Assembly: GCA_015680685.1 (NCBI GenBank)
Contig: MNCI01014239.1
Location: forward strand, 220,884 to 284,883
DNA length: 64,000 nt
Source: Gnetum montanum
Taxonomy: Eukaryota > Streptophyta > Gnetopsida > Gnetales > Gnetaceae
Direction: 5' to 3'
Position 1 is the stretch's first letter. Each line of letters begins with the position of its first letter. Shown in pieces: positions 45,775-57,539 of this stretch. Made by a program: the position numbers and the translations under genes. The notes under the pieces were generated by a model that was not told the origin of the DNA, did not search any database, and saw nothing but the letters and a program-made list of their open reading frames with translations.

Positions 45775-46100
45775 GCATCATCCGTTACGACGATAAACTA
45801 GCAATCGCACCAAGCACCGTCCGATACAACGATAAACTGGCAATCGCGCAAAGTAGTGTCTGTAATGATGATAAACTAGTGGCACCGAGTAGCATCCACT
45901 ATGACTTTAAACTGGTGGCAACCGTCCGCTATAACGTAAAACTGGAGCTCCTACTCCACTATGACTATAAACTAGCACTGCTCGTCTGCTACAACATGAA
46001 ACTAACATGTATGGTAAGCTTGGATCTTAAACTAGCATAGCGGTCCACTGGGACCTTAAACCAGCACATGCTCTACCAAGACCTTAAACTAGGTTTGCGT
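45775..46100 (+). repeat. Minisatellite with CGTCYGCTATAACGTAAAACTGG units, element D copy 2
   Basis: Seven to eight units of 35-50 bases, each with CCGxTAxGACxxTAAACTxGCA. They begin about 20 bases after the integrase stop. The open frame through them at 45771-46040 is incidental: its repeated Tyr-Asp-Lys-Leu-Ala comes from the unit. Same repeat as in C and F. Confidence 0.85.
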
Positions 46101-47095
46101 CACATCCCCAACGTGCATCTATACCGAGTATGCATCAGACAAGCATGCACAATGCTAACGTATGAGTGGGACGTCGCAGCTTTAGAACGTAGTTCATGCC
46201 ATAATGAGAATGTGGTTTGGGACATACACGATGCTGCCGCCCTTGACAGCATGCTGACCCTCCAAAGATGTCGTATGACATTATACTAGGCCTCCGAACC
46301 TACCGTCACCATGGCCCATCACCCTGACGGTAGTTCCTCGGGTAGTTCCCATAGCTGGATTTCTAGTAGTATTGTGGCCCAACAACAATGTTGTTACTCT
46401 CTAGCCCCCTCCCAATGCCTTGACTCGCATGATGTTCAGCTATGTGGTAGCTGATCCCATAGCTGAACTAAGAATGCATGCCCTCGATAGGGATTCCAGA
46501 GCATCCACACCCATAGCAATTCCTTGCACCTTCGAGGCTAGCTCCTCCATGTCGATGTTGCCAAGGCCGCTGCTAGCCTTCCTCCTTTGGACATCGCACA
46601 CTAGCAACGATGCCCAACAACTTCAACAATGCCTATAGCCAGCACAAACTTTGTCCCTATGGGCACGGCTTGTGACAGCAACAAATGCTACAGCGTCATG
46701 AAGCGAGTTCCTCGACTAGCTTAGCTACTTCAAAGTGCAAATTCCATGACGTGCATAACACAGCTCGCCGCATGGGAAGCATCTGTAGGTAGGTTAAAAC
46801 CTTTCACAAATGTCACGCAACTCATCCTGCGAAGAAAACACCTATCGACAAGAGGTTAAAGAATAGCGCCAGGCAAAGATGAAAATGCAAACGAGTCGCT
46901 CATGAGCATTTCGATGAGGAACTCTGCTAAACATCATCTTTTCTCTCTATCTTAACCTCTATAAAACCAATGCAACACTCTCAAGTGTAGCCAAGCAATG
47001 TCTCGATACTCATCGAGCAACAACCTTAGTATTTTGCTGCTATGGTGTTTCATATTCTTTATCAATGTCTATCGAGCCCAATACTCTAGATGTCG
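46100..47095. other. 3' non-coding region of element D
   Basis: GC-richer than the rest but with no recognisable domain. The last 100 bases before the PPT match element C. CCTCTATAAAACC at about 46967 is TATA-like but isolated. Confidence 0.5.
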
Positions 47096-47110
47096 ACAAA
47101 GAGGGGCCAA
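47096..47110 (+). promoter_or_regulatory. Polypurine tract of element D
   Basis: ACAAAGAGGGGCCAA directly before the 3' LTR, matching element C. Confidence 0.88.
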
Positions 47111-48705
47111 TGAAACACTGCAAAAAAATTTGAAGTTATTCTCGCTTCACTAGGCCTTGTAATCTGTGTAGGACCATGAAAGTTCTTCGGGAGGAGAACG
47201 CTCTAAGTTCAGGCTGGCTAGTTCGGCAAATTTTCTACTTTGGGTATGAACAAGCTCTACAGGTCACCCTGCCTATCCACCCAAGTAGCTTGCCCAACTG
47301 ACATCCTGCTTAGAAATGGTACGTGAAGTTGGTAGCAACATTCTGGATGCACAAAATAGTTTGGCAAGTTTTCTAAGTTATGAAGTCTGCTACACTACGC
47401 TACGCCCCGCTATGTAGCGTAGAAAGCTTCAGGAAATGATTGCAGAATGATGTGTCATGCCACACTATGCTACGTAGCAAAGCATGACGAAAGTTATGTA
47501 ACCAGTTCCTTCGCCCAATCTCAAGTCCTTCAACAATGTCCCTTTACATCAGGAAGCAACGAACCATGTTTGCTACTATGCTACATTGAGCTACATGGCA
47601 CAGCGAGGCATAGCAACCCTATGGAAAAGATAGAAGGCAGCTCAAAGGGTAGAATCAACAAGTTTGCAAGTTCCACGGAAGCAAAGTTTGCAAATCAGTA
47701 AATTTTTGATGACTAAGGCCAGTTGCTATGCTACGTAGCATAGCATAGTGTAGCAAGCATGCAACACACATGTGGCGAAATGCATGACAAGGTTCTACAC
47801 TATGCCAAGAATGCTATGCTATAAAGCACAGTAAGGCATGTGGGTGGTTGTACAACATCAATGCACTTCACCTAATTGAATCGTTGGCACACGTCTCTAG
47901 ACGTTGACGACGTAATTGTGGTGTGGTAGGCGCACAGTTACAGCATGGCAGGCTCACATTACAACGGTCATGCATGGCATGTGTACCACCAGTAAGTCAA
48001 TGTAGGCCTGAGGCACGTAGCGTCCAAACCACCCCTTTTGCATGCCCTCAGTCCTATAAATACCCCAGCAAGCAACATTCAAAGGGTTCGAAATTTTTCT
48101 GATGAGCAGGGCTCAAGGGTTGGACTATCTCTAGAGGTTCAGAAAAAGCAAGCATCATAACACCGAGCACTAAGCATTGTAAGCTTTCTGTTTGACATAG
48201 CAAACAATTAGCATCTTTAGTGGCATTTTGTTCTATCTCCCTTTCTACCACCTTGGTAGAATCCTCGCATTGTCAACACCTAAGTCCGCGCCCAAGCGCA
48301 CAACCTTTTTTTCTCTACACATCTTGGTTACTCTCGGGATCTCTGCACTCTGCCACGCTGTGTGATCAACTATATCCACTCTGATAGAGCAAACTTGTAG
48401 CTTTAGAGTGGTGCATTTTTCTAACTAGATTTTACTTTGTTTCTTGCTTATTGTTGCGTTTCGCACTATTTTTGCTGCTTTATTTACTTTCAAGCATTAC
48501 TTCACATTTTCATTCCTATTTCAAAAATATATGTTGCAAAAGGCTATATAGACACCGATTAAGTTCCTGTTTGATCAACCAGACCATTCAGGGTGCCCCA
48601 TATCCACACACACCCAGCACAGCCCTCCCGTGGGTACGGGGTTGAAACTTTCATGTCCACCGATCCCTCGGTGTTTTCCAGCCGCTGATGTTTTTGGTCA
48701 CTACA
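47111..48705 (+). repeat. 3' LTR of element D
   Basis: 1595 bases, collinear with 32405-34010. CTACGCTA-type clusters at 47388-47425, 47459-47486, 47573-47612, 47725-47757 and 47797-47830; TATAAATA at 48055-48062; end GGTCACTACA at 48705, followed by the target repeat cttta. Confidence 0.93.
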
Positions 48706-49410
48706 CTTTATACATCCACATTTTAAGAATTGATAAACACTACTTCCAACTTTTGCATTGAAGTCTCCATAAAGGACAATTGGCATTAGATTAATATGTC
48801 TTAGGAATAACTTATTCTTCAAAATTTCTTCTCTTTGCTTAAGCAAGTATGCTCCTTGACACAATCTAGCATTTGAACATGTTAATTTTGCAATTAAATG
48901 TGTGTTGACTACACATACACATCTTCCTAATAGATGGATTTTTAGTATTAATTCCAAGGCTATGTGATCTTTTCAAAATCTTAATCGTTCTTTCTTTTCC
49001 ATGATTTGAAGTTTTGGGATCTCAAAAATCATATATTCTAAATTCTATTCAAATATTTGTACCAATTCAAACTTGGCTTATTTATAAAAGATTGCACAAC
49101 CATCCATGTTGTAATTTTTGCAATATGCTAATCTTTATGGCTTGATAGAAGAACTTTCATAAGAACCTTTTCGGAAGTAAATACCTTTGTATCCCATATT
49201 TCCCAATTCTGGTTGGAATTGGTATAGGAATTACCATGGCAAGACTTCTCATAGGCATAAAACATCAACATCCAAATCTTATAACTTTCCTAAGATGTGT
49301 GGGTATCAAAATTCATGCTAATTCAAGAGCCATGGTGGACATAGCAGATATTGTTTCTCACTCGCTAGGAATCTTGCAAGTAAGTTGTATGTTGTAACTT
49401 TCATTATCAT
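48706..49410 (-). pseudogene. CCR4-like nuclease pseudogene, N-terminal and middle part
   Basis: The minus strand reads KVTTYNLLARFLASEKQYLL (about 49401), then stops, DLDVDVLCLxEV, FQPELGNMGYKGIYFRKGSY, NMDGCAIFYKxAKFELV, KDHIALELI, VVNTHLIAKL, PIVLYGDFNAKVGSSVYQFL. These are the successive blocks of CCR4-type exonuclease/endonuclease/phosphatase proteins: S/TYN-x-L-A, LCLQEV (Gln-Glu lost to a stop), DGCA-x-F, NTH and GDFN. The family shortens mRNA poly(A) tails. About 410 residues with the other half and no intron, so probably a retrocopy. The open frame continues up to 49557 without clear homology. In-frame stops: not functional. Confidence 0.88.
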
Positions 49411-49906
49411 TCTTGGATTCTCTTCTAGTCCATTATTTTTTATTAGTATCATACATCTTGTTGGAACAAGATTATGACTCTCCATTTTGTTTCTACCATA
49501 TGGTTTAGTTGTAGGATGAATTGATAAAAATCTTATTGACCATTTTGGTTTTACCAACTAATTCATCAACTAATTAATTGATTTACCACATTTTCTAATT
49601 CTTAATGACCTTTCTACCCTCTTAAGAACATTGACTCTAGTAGTGTACTAATGACAAACTAGAGGTTTAGAAAGCTAATATTATCTATATACATAGGTTA
49701 AACCCTTAATCTTAAGTTTTAGGAGGTTACATTATAAGTCTTGATAATTACATTAGCAAGTATGATTGGTTAGTCTATGTTATGATCTCCTAAAGCATAA
49801 TTTAAGGTATTTTTGAATTATTGGATATCCAGATGATAAATCTAACATCACCATTGAGTTCAATAGGGTGAAAAATGTTGAAAATGCCTATTTGTTTGTT
49901 AAAAAG
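49411..49906. other. Sequence upstream of the CCR4-like pseudogene
   Basis: AT-rich. 49411-49557 is open in the pseudogene's frame and might encode a diverged N-terminus. Nothing else recognised. Confidence 0.5.
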
Positions 49907-50769
49907 TGATGAATCATGGTTTGCCAGGCCCCGATATTGTGTACGAGATATTGTGTACATAATATCGAGTACACGATATCATAGCTTGGATACAATATCA
50001 TGATTCCTGTGTTGTCCTATAAATATAGCACTCAAGCACATATGGAGGAGTCTTTGGTGAATCTTTAGGATTGAGTCTTTTTGTCAGTTTTCAGTTAGTT
50101 TTCAGTTCTTTTCCCAAGTGCATGCCCGTAGTGTGATGCTTGTAATTGTATGGAACCTTTGTTTGAGTGTGATGCACTTGGACGCACACACAACTAGCAA
50201 TAAACATCGAGAATACTCCATAATTGCAACATTCACTTAGTTTTTAATTATTTAATTGTTAATTATTATTTATTATTTTCTTAGTTAATATTTCTTTATT
50301 ATCATTTACTATTTTTGTTGATAATGCGGAATGGATACATCTTAATCATGAACATTTAAGTGTCACTACATGGTAACCCAGTAGCATATTAAGTAGTGCT
50401 TTGAGTGATGTGCACTTGGTAATCCTAGATGTAGTACATGAAGTCCAAGATACATATGAATGATTAAGGATGGATGCTTGTCGTAGTTAGGCTAGCTTAG
50501 ATTTTATTTTCCATTGTCTATTAGTTTACTCAAGTTATTTCTCATTGCCTTTAAGAGTAATAATAGTATTAGAAATCACATCATACACCTCACACTAGAC
50601 TAAACCATACATGAGAAAGCAAATACTAGTCTAGGTGGGAAAATAGTAAACTGCGATCAATGTGTAACTATCTAGGTGCCACAACTAGTCTGTCTATAGA
50701 GTTTGACCAAATCACACGTACACACTCGTATTCATATGGTTGAGCATAGAGATACCTTGCTACTCATCA
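49907..50769 (+). mobile_element. Solo LTR A2 (863 bp)
   Basis: TGATGAATCATGG...CTACTCATCA with perfect 5-base target repeats aaaag (49902-49906 and 50770-50774). It aligns with A1: shared ATGCCCGYAGTGTG, TTTGAGTGTGA, CTTGGACRCRCAC and GACTAGTCTRTCTA-like strings in the same order. No internal region. Inserted about 0.5 kb upstream of the CCR4-like pseudogene. Confidence 0.92.
50018..50025 (+). promoter_or_regulatory. TATA box of solo LTR A2
   Basis: TATAAATA, 111 bases into the LTR. Upstream at 49930-50000 are GATATTGTGTAC units twice in direct order, then inverted forms GTACACGATATC and ACAATATCATG, comparable to the GATATC cluster of A1. Confidence 0.65.
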
Positions 50770-51082
50770 AAAAGAAAATTGTATGCTTGAGTTATGCTAA
50801 AATTAACCTTTTGAGGATCTTGAGGTACTATGTTGGGTAAGGAATGAAAACTAATTTTTAGGTTTCCATGGGATAGATCTAACTTTACCATTGTGTCCAA
50901 AAGGTTAAAACCTATAGGGAATGAATTTTCATTCATCAAAAAAGGCTTCCAAAATTAAAAATGCTGGCTTCTAAGGTCTAGAATCTATGGCCTGAAAAAT
51001 GAGACTTCTTAAGAGGTTACCCATCCTAGTAATAATACAAGATGAGCATGCTTAATTGTGAAATTAATATGTTACTTATTAC
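50770..51082. other. Flank of solo LTR A2
   Basis: AT-rich; nothing recognised. Confidence 0.5.
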
Positions 51083-51559
51083 TGAAACACCCAATTTTCC
51101 TTTTGGAAAAAAAAATTTCCACTTTCCAATTTCAAACTAATGTTTTAATTGATAATTTTGTTTTTAAATTTATTTTGAATTTCTCATCTATTAATGGGAA
51201 AATTTTTTCCTATCACTAGGATCAGAGGCAGCTATTGGAGTAAGGATGTGGATAGCACCATGAGGACACTAGAGCAATGAGAAGGGCATAGTGGTGGTAG
51301 GGCATGCTAAGAGAGTGTAATGACAATGGGTGAAAGAGGCACATTAGGAGAGTGTAGAGCGACATTGGTGTAGAGGTGGATCTTTCCCTAGGCCTATGTA
51401 GCTTCTTCCATGGCCTACATGGCATAGGTGGGGCCTATACAATCTACATAAGGGCTTGCATAGCCCAAGCAATGTTTATGCAGCCCAAGTGAGGCCTACA
51501 CAACCCTAACTAGGGCGTATGTGATGGAGGCAACTAGCATGTTGTTAATACAAGGGTTT

Positions 51560-51930
51560 AACTATAGCAGTGTCGAAAGGGATGATGACTTTTGACACTA
51601 GCAATGGTTAAGCTATGCTAGAAGGGCAATGATTTTTGGTCTTGGTGGTGGCCATGGTGCATCAAAGGGGGTGATAATTTTTTACATTAACAATGGCTAT
51701 GGTGCACTAGGGGACAACAATCTACAATGCTAACAATGGTTGTGGTACACTAAAGGGGACAATGATCCATGACACTGACAGTGGCCATGATGCATAGGAG
51801 GAGGTGATGATCTATAATGTCAATGGTGGCCACGGTGTGTTGGAGGGAATGATGATCAACGATGTTGACAATGTTTTCTATGTGCTAGAGGAAGTGATGA
51901 TCTGCACCATCGATGATGTTTGCTAGCACT
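51560..51930. repeat. Minisatellite with 45-46 bp period
   Basis: About seven to eight imperfect units of the form GGxGATGATCxxxxATGxxxACAATGGxxxTGGTGCACTAG. It ends in a different, larger repeat at 51930. Confidence 0.8.
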
Positions 51931-52110
51931 GTGGAAGATCGAAAATTATAGTAGATTTTTTGGCAATGGATGTAGCGATGATGGTGGAAATGGTAGTAAC
52001 ATCAATGATGTCAACTGGCACTGTGGATGGCCAAAAATTATAGCAGAGTTTTTGGTAGTGATTGTAGTGATGGTGTTGGCAATAGTAGTAGCATCAATGG
52101 TAGCAATGAT
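51929..52110. repeat. Tandem duplication of about 90 bp
   Basis: GCACTGTGGAAGATCGAAAA at 51929 and GCACTGTGGATGGCCAAAAA at 52018 start two similar units that both continue with TTATAG, TTTTTGG, a GTAGYGATG string and ATCAATG. Confidence 0.8.
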
Positions 52111-52464
52111 AATGTAGGAAATGGTAAAAATGGCTTTCACAACACCAAAAAATTCTATGAAAATCAAGGTAAGGGTTATTTGGTGTTGACAGTAAGCTAG
52201 CATTAGTAGGCATAGCAACAAGTGGATGGCAGGTAGCAAATTGCATGGAGTGATGTGAAACACCACAAAATTTTGCATGTTATAACCAATCTTCATCATG
52301 AAACCTAAGGTAAAATCTCATTGTAAATGTCAAAATTATAACCCACGATGGACAATTTCACATACTTTATGCTTTTGTAGCTGAAAAATCCCTCATAAGT
52401 GGTCAAAGCCTTATTCCCCAAGTGAAAAAAATCACCTAGTGTTTATATCTGGCCTTGTGGGGGT

Positions 52465-52809
52465 GGGGGGGGGGGGGGGGGGGGGGGGGGNNNNNNNNNN
52501 NNNNNNNNNNNNNNNNNNNNNNNNNNNNNNNNNNNNNNNNNNNNNNNNNNNNNNNNNNNNNNNNNNNNNNNNNNNNNNNNNNNNNNNNNNNNNNNNNNNN
52601 NNNNNNNNNNNNNNNNNNNNNNNNNNNNNNNNNNNNNNNNNNNNNNNNNNNNNNNNNNNNNNNNNNNNNNNNNNNNNNNNNNNNNNNNNNNNNNNNNNNN
52701 NNNNNNNNNNNNNNNNNNNNNNNNNNNNNNNNNNNNNNNNNNNNNNNNNNNNNNNNNNNNNNNNNNNNNNNNNNNNNNNNNNNNNNNNNNNNNNNNNNNN
52801 NNNNNNGCT

Positions 52810-52851
<42 letters not shown>
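52465..52851. other. Assembly gap flanked by poly-G
   Basis: 26 G (52465-52490), 316 N (52491-52806), GCT, then 42 G (52810-52851). Open frames through it are artefacts. Confidence 0.98.
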
Positions 52852-52852
<1 letters not shown>

Positions 52853-52969
52853 GGTATGCATTTTTTATGTTTGAAACACCTACAATGGGGTAGGTCTCAC
52901 CTATCCTCAGTGTTGAAGGATGGGGGATTTGAAGATTTTTCCCCCTTCAATGTGGAGACCAAATACACA

Positions 52970-53110
52970 ATTTGGAAACTTTTCCCTTAGCCTAAAAAGT
53001 TTTCCCCTAGCTTGGAAAGTGTTTCCTCCAACATGAAAACTTTTCCCATAGCCTAAAATGTTTCCCCTCCCGCAACATGAAAAATTTTTCTATAGCCTAG
53101 AAAGTTCCAT
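52970..53110. repeat. Short-period repeat in the F LTR
   Basis: Four to five units of 30-36 bases with TTTTCCCxTAGCCTAAAA alternating with CCAACATGAAAA-type blocks. Confidence 0.7.
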
Positions 53111-54287
53111 TTTCCTCTCCCTCCCGTGCCCTCCTCCCTGCCCCCGAAGTGTGAAAAATTCAATCCTCCAACATGGAAGCCACAAGAAGCAAAATTCATT
53201 AATTTATACACTTCAATGTTGATCAGCCACCTAAACAAGCATGGTGGAGAGCTCAATGTGGAAGATTTATCTCCAATCTCCAACATGGAAGGTGTGCCTG
53301 AGTTACTATTTTTAGTAAATGAAATGACCATGGAGGAAAGCACTTATTATGTTTAGCAACCATCTAAATTTTGATGTCCATTTCACCTAAATTTGGGAGT
53401 AAATTTGTAGCAAAATGACATTAAATTTGCAGCCATTTTATAACCCCATTCCTAGCCAAAACCCTATAAAAGTCAAACTGCAACACCATTCACAGGTTCA
53501 ACAATTTTAAAACAAAGGGTTTGAATAATTTTTCTCATGTTGAGAAAATTTTGGCCATACAAGCAATTTTTGGTTACATGTTTTTGACAAGTTTCAGCAA
53601 TTTTTGACAAGATTCAACACTTACAAGCAATTTACCTAAACACAATTCCACACTTGGGGTATTTTCAAGCACTTGAGCTCTTGCAAGTTCCCATACTTGC
53701 ATTCTCTTAAACCCCAATGTGGGAGCAACAAGGCCTTGAGATTTGGTGGATTTTGGGTGTTAACACTGTAGTTCTAGAGTTCCAAACCTAGCATGAAGCA
53801 ACTTGGCATCTAAATATTCCACCTTGCTCACCCTCAGTAATGACCAAATTGGTAGATCCAAGGTTATAGTATCAAAGTAAGGTTTGTTAACATTAAGAGT
53901 GGCTTAGCACTTGGATCATGGAGTAGATCATCTTAGCTTCAATGGGCTTTGAACTCTTGCACAAGTGAATCTCCTTTTCTGCTCATCTAGGCACCATTTG
54001 TACACATTTCTCTATCTTATTCTTTATTCTTTTATCAATAAGGTTTTAAGTTTTGAGTTTTTTGTTTAATAAAATTAAATTTATTATCTATGCATTATTT
54101 AGATCTATTTATATTTCCACATTTTGCAATTCATAAGCCCTTGATTAATCTGTTAGACTGGCCAAGGTATCCTGAATCTCATTTTTATCATGAAGACCTT
54201 GGGGATTTGTGGTTGGGTAACTACTTGCATCAAGGATCCTTGGTTTTCATTCTAGAAATCAAGGTTTTAGGTCACAATAGTTTTTCT

Positions 54288-54305
54288 TGGCGCTAGAAGA
54301 AGGGC
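54288..54305 (+). promoter_or_regulatory. Primer binding site of element F
   Basis: TGGCGCTAGAAGAAGGGC, the best-preserved copy of the PBS type seen in C, D and E. Confidence 0.82.
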
Positions 54306-55470
54306 ATCCACCTAAATTTTATAACCAAATTAGTTTTTTTCATAGCTGTTTGTAAGCTTTTCCTTCATTTTTTTAGCCAAAACCCTTGAAAAATTAATGT
54401 TTGTTTTTCCCCCTTATGACCAAAACTACAACATAGAAGTTGTAGGTGGTTGGGTTTTGGCTTTTTACAACATTTTCTATGAATTGTGAAACCCAAAGCT
54501 AGCATTGATATCTCTTACCTCCCATTATTTTCACTACCAAAAGTTTATTTTCTAGCTTCTAAAAGTGGGTGGTTGAACTCATCTCTGAGTTGGCTCCCTC
54601 CCCGCCCCCCCATTTTCTAAGCTGAAAGAATTAGCAGTTGCCTAGAAAACAATTTAGTGGAAGAATACTAACTTTCCACTTTGGTTTTTAGCCTTTCCCC
54701 CCATCAATTTTGAGGTACGAGATGTGAGATTTCCATCATCTCATTCCCTTTCATTCCCACCCCCCACCTCACCCTACCTTACCTAACATGGAAGTAGTGG
54801 GAGGCCAACATTAGTGATATTTCAAACCAATTTTAAATCAAATTTTTTTTTGCAAGTTTAAATCCATTTTTTAGCCAAAACTCCCAAGGAATTCAACATT
54901 GCCTTTACCCCCATGTGGTAGAAGCCTTAGCATGGAAGCTACAGGTGGTTTGGATGCTAAAATTTCACAACATGTGTTGTGAATTCCTAAATCAAAGCCA
55001 ACATCAAAGCCTTAATAAACCTTTAATTTTTATTTTCATAATCTTTGTCACTAAACCAACACTAGTTTCCATACCAACCAAGCCTTCTTCACTTTCTTTT
55101 TTGGTGAAAGTTGGCAGCTTGCCAAAACCATCTTTGGAAACTACCAAGTTTTCATTTTGGTCTTCAAACTTTCCCCCCTCTCTCTAACATTGGAATAAGA
55201 AGGTGTGAGATTTCCATTATCTCACCCCCTCCTTTTTCCCCCTTTCCATACCCAACATAGAGGCACTTGGAAAGCCAACTTGAATAAAGTTTAAAGCCAA
55301 CATTGTCAATATTCTATTTCTGGTAAAGGGGTAAACCCCCCTTTATCCCCCACTTACTAATTATATCATTTCTTCCAATTTCATTTCCTATAAGAGTTTT
55401 TGAATTCCATTCATTGGAATTTACTCCTATCTTAACATTTATAGCCTATTATTAAGCACTTATTAGCACT
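54306..55470. other. Leader of element F
   Basis: No tandem repeat like that of D and E. Non-coding with C-rich runs. Two loosely similar blocks of about 350 bases (54360-54720 and 54840-55200) each contain TTTTTAGCCAAAAC, ATTGTGAAxxCC and TCACCCCC-like strings, suggesting an old duplication. Confidence 0.5.
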
Positions 55471-55479
55471 ATAACCATG

Positions 55480-57150
55480 CCTTTTTGAAAATCCACCAAA
55501 TTATCCTTCACCTTTATTGGTGAAGATCATAACCAACAAGTCATGAGGATGTATGATCCCAAAGATCCTATAGTGTAAGAAATCTTTGAGAGTTAGAGGG
55601 GAGAGTCCTAATCTTGCAATCATAAATGAAGATCATTATAACTTCATTTGTGCCAAAATACAAGTAGGCATGTTAATTCCACAAACTGAAGACAAGGTTA
55701 AAAGGGAGTTTGAGCTCATACACATAGGTGGAAAAGAGTACACCCCTTCCTTGTATGAGGAAATTCCCCTTAAAGACATCTATTCTAGAATCCTAGTGTA
55801 ATTTTTCAACCACTTCAAGTATAACTTGAAGCTTAACACAATGCTTGACCAACTTATGAAGGTTAAGCAAGGGCCTCAAAACCTATACAAAAATTCATTC
55901 AGAAGTGGAACTGACTATTGAATGAAATAATATAGCCCATAGCTAAAGCCCACTTATTAGCCATATTCAAGGAAGTAGTTAATGACTTCATCAATTCTTA
56001 ACTCTACTACCTTAATCCAAGATCTCTTAGCCAAGTATTCTCACAAACTAAAAACATAGAGGATGCTACAGAGGCTAGCCATGATCTAGCCTATATATCA
56101 TATAAAAATGAACATGCTCAAAGAGACAAGGAAAAGAAAAAAAAATATAACACTACTATTGCAATTGTAACCAAGGAAAATAAGACTATGAAACAAGGGT
56201 TAATGTTCAACCCACCCAAGGCCCCCCCAAATGATCATAACAACAACTATTAACTTTTGGGACCAATGCATTGACAGTGGATGGACCTATGTTCGAAAGG
56301 AAGAATAGGTCTAAATATACTACATTGTCACTAAGACCATATGGGTTCCTAGATCAACTATTGATAAGTGAACGTATGCAACAGAAACACATGACTGAAG
56401 ATACTCAAAAGAAACATGAGTGACTATGTGAAATAGCCAAGGATCCTGCTCAAACAACAAAGGATAAACCTTATTTTTATAAATACTTCAAGTTAGAATA
56501 CTTTTGCTACTATCATCAACTACTTAGTCATGATATAGACTTTTGCCTCACATTGAAGGATGACCTACAAAGGATGATAGCTAGGGGGGAACTAGTCCTA
56601 GATTCTTCTAATCCAGTTTGGCAGTAAAACTAGTCAATGTAGATCTACAAAGAACCTTTGAATGCTAATGATAGCCCCTATGTTATCTCTACATTCAACA
56701 TCAATGACAACTAGAGACCTACCAGAGAAGCATTCATGATCCAAGTACCCCTCTATAATGAAAGAGCTTCTTTAACTCCCCATAGCTCAAGACCTCCCTT
56801 CATTGTGAGAGTACCATCACAAATGCCCCTGAGGAAACCTTTTATCATCAAAGTCTCTCAACCCAATACAACTCAAACAACCATACTTTAAACAACTATA
56901 CAACAACCTCCTATGATGACTAATGCTACTACCTCTTCCCTACAGTCAAATGGTTGATAACCTAAAGGCTACAGCCAAACAAGGGAAGAAGCATAAGGAA
57001 AATCCTAACAACAAAGACGATAAGGTTAAGGAGGCATGGAAGGAAGTGGATCCATCAAAGCCCATTCCCATTTCAACTATACCTCATGACCTCCTTTGCC
57101 CCATCTCCTTCAACCAACAAGCCATAGGAGGACACTAAAGCCCACAACCA
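55480..57150 (+). pseudogene. Gag of element F
   Basis: The C-terminal capsid half is clear in shifting frames: FFNHFKYNLKLNTMLDQLMK (about 55805), AHLLAIFKEVVNDFINS, SQVFSQTKNIEDATEASHDL and YKNEHAQRDKEKKKY. Then the CYYHQLLSHDIDFCLTLKDD motif at about 56505-56570 keeps the Cys that C and D have lost. The N-terminal capsid half (GEDHNQQVMRM, GGKEYTPSLYEEIPLKDIYS) does not resemble the one in C and D, so F may be chimeric in gag. Stops throughout. Confidence 0.8.
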
Positions 57151-57159
57151 AAAAGAGCC

Positions 57160-57539
57160 ATAGCCTAAAGCTAAAGTTTGCATTTTGGGATGAATGAGGG
57201 AAGTAAAGCACAACTAGGGTGACAAGCCCATGACAAATGACAAAAAATTCCTTAGTGAAATGGATCAAGTGAGGTAATCGCTCAAGCAATAGAACAAAAA
57301 TTTAAGCTTATATGACCTAATCATGACTTTTGCCACACATCATGAGGTACTAGTCAAAATGTTGACCTCCATACCCATTAGTAAGGATATTCCTACCAAT
57401 GAGGAAGCCATCCATGTAGTGATGATTTCTTCCTTGCTAAGGAAAGAGAAGTCAACATCGTTAACATTTTTTAATATTGATATTAAGGTTAATACTTAGA
57501 ATGGTGAGGTAACTACAACCCCTTTATTCATAACCATAC
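57160..57539 (+). pseudogene. Gag-protease linker of element F
   Basis: LIMTFATHHEVLVKMLTSIP and EEAIHVVMIS align with the linkers of C and D and show the uninterrupted arrangement that D lost to its insertion. Confidence 0.65.

Larger units (their letters stand above)
32405..48705 (+). mobile_element. Element D: 16.3 kb Tat-type Ty3/gypsy element
   Basis: The target duplication cttta is perfect (32400-32404 and 48706-48710). LTRs are 32405-34010 and 47111-48705. Inside on the plus strand are PBS, tandem-repeat leader, gag, a 3 kb secondary insertion, protease, minisatellite, an antisense ORF remnant, RT without fingers, RNase H, archaeal-type RNase H, integrase, a second minisatellite and PPT. 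The dual RNase H places it in the Tat lineage. All genes have stops. It split a CCR4-like pseudogene. Confidence 0.93.
51083..52255 (+). mobile_element. Possible older LTR fragment of the TGAAACACC clan
   Basis: TGAAACACCCAATTTTCC at 51083 has the same start as the LTRs of C, D, E and F. The following DNA is mostly minisatellite and has no PBS. Element F starts at 52256, so this may be a remnant into or next to which F inserted. The 3' end is not identifiable. Confidence 0.4.
52256..54279 (+). repeat. 5' LTR of element F
   Basis: Starts TGAAACACCACAAAATTTTG, which differs from the start of the C LTR by nothing in 20 bases. TATAAAAG lies at 53465-53472. The end GGTCACAATA is placed by alignment to GGTCACTACA of D and by the PBS. 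The last bases may be off by a few. About 2.0 kb including 316 N. The matching 3' LTR is not in view. Confidence 0.75.

Noticed and set aside
52436-52990. Open frames of 139 to 183 codons with poly-Gly or poly-Pro
   Set aside because: They run through a 316-base N gap and homopolymer G. They are artefacts.
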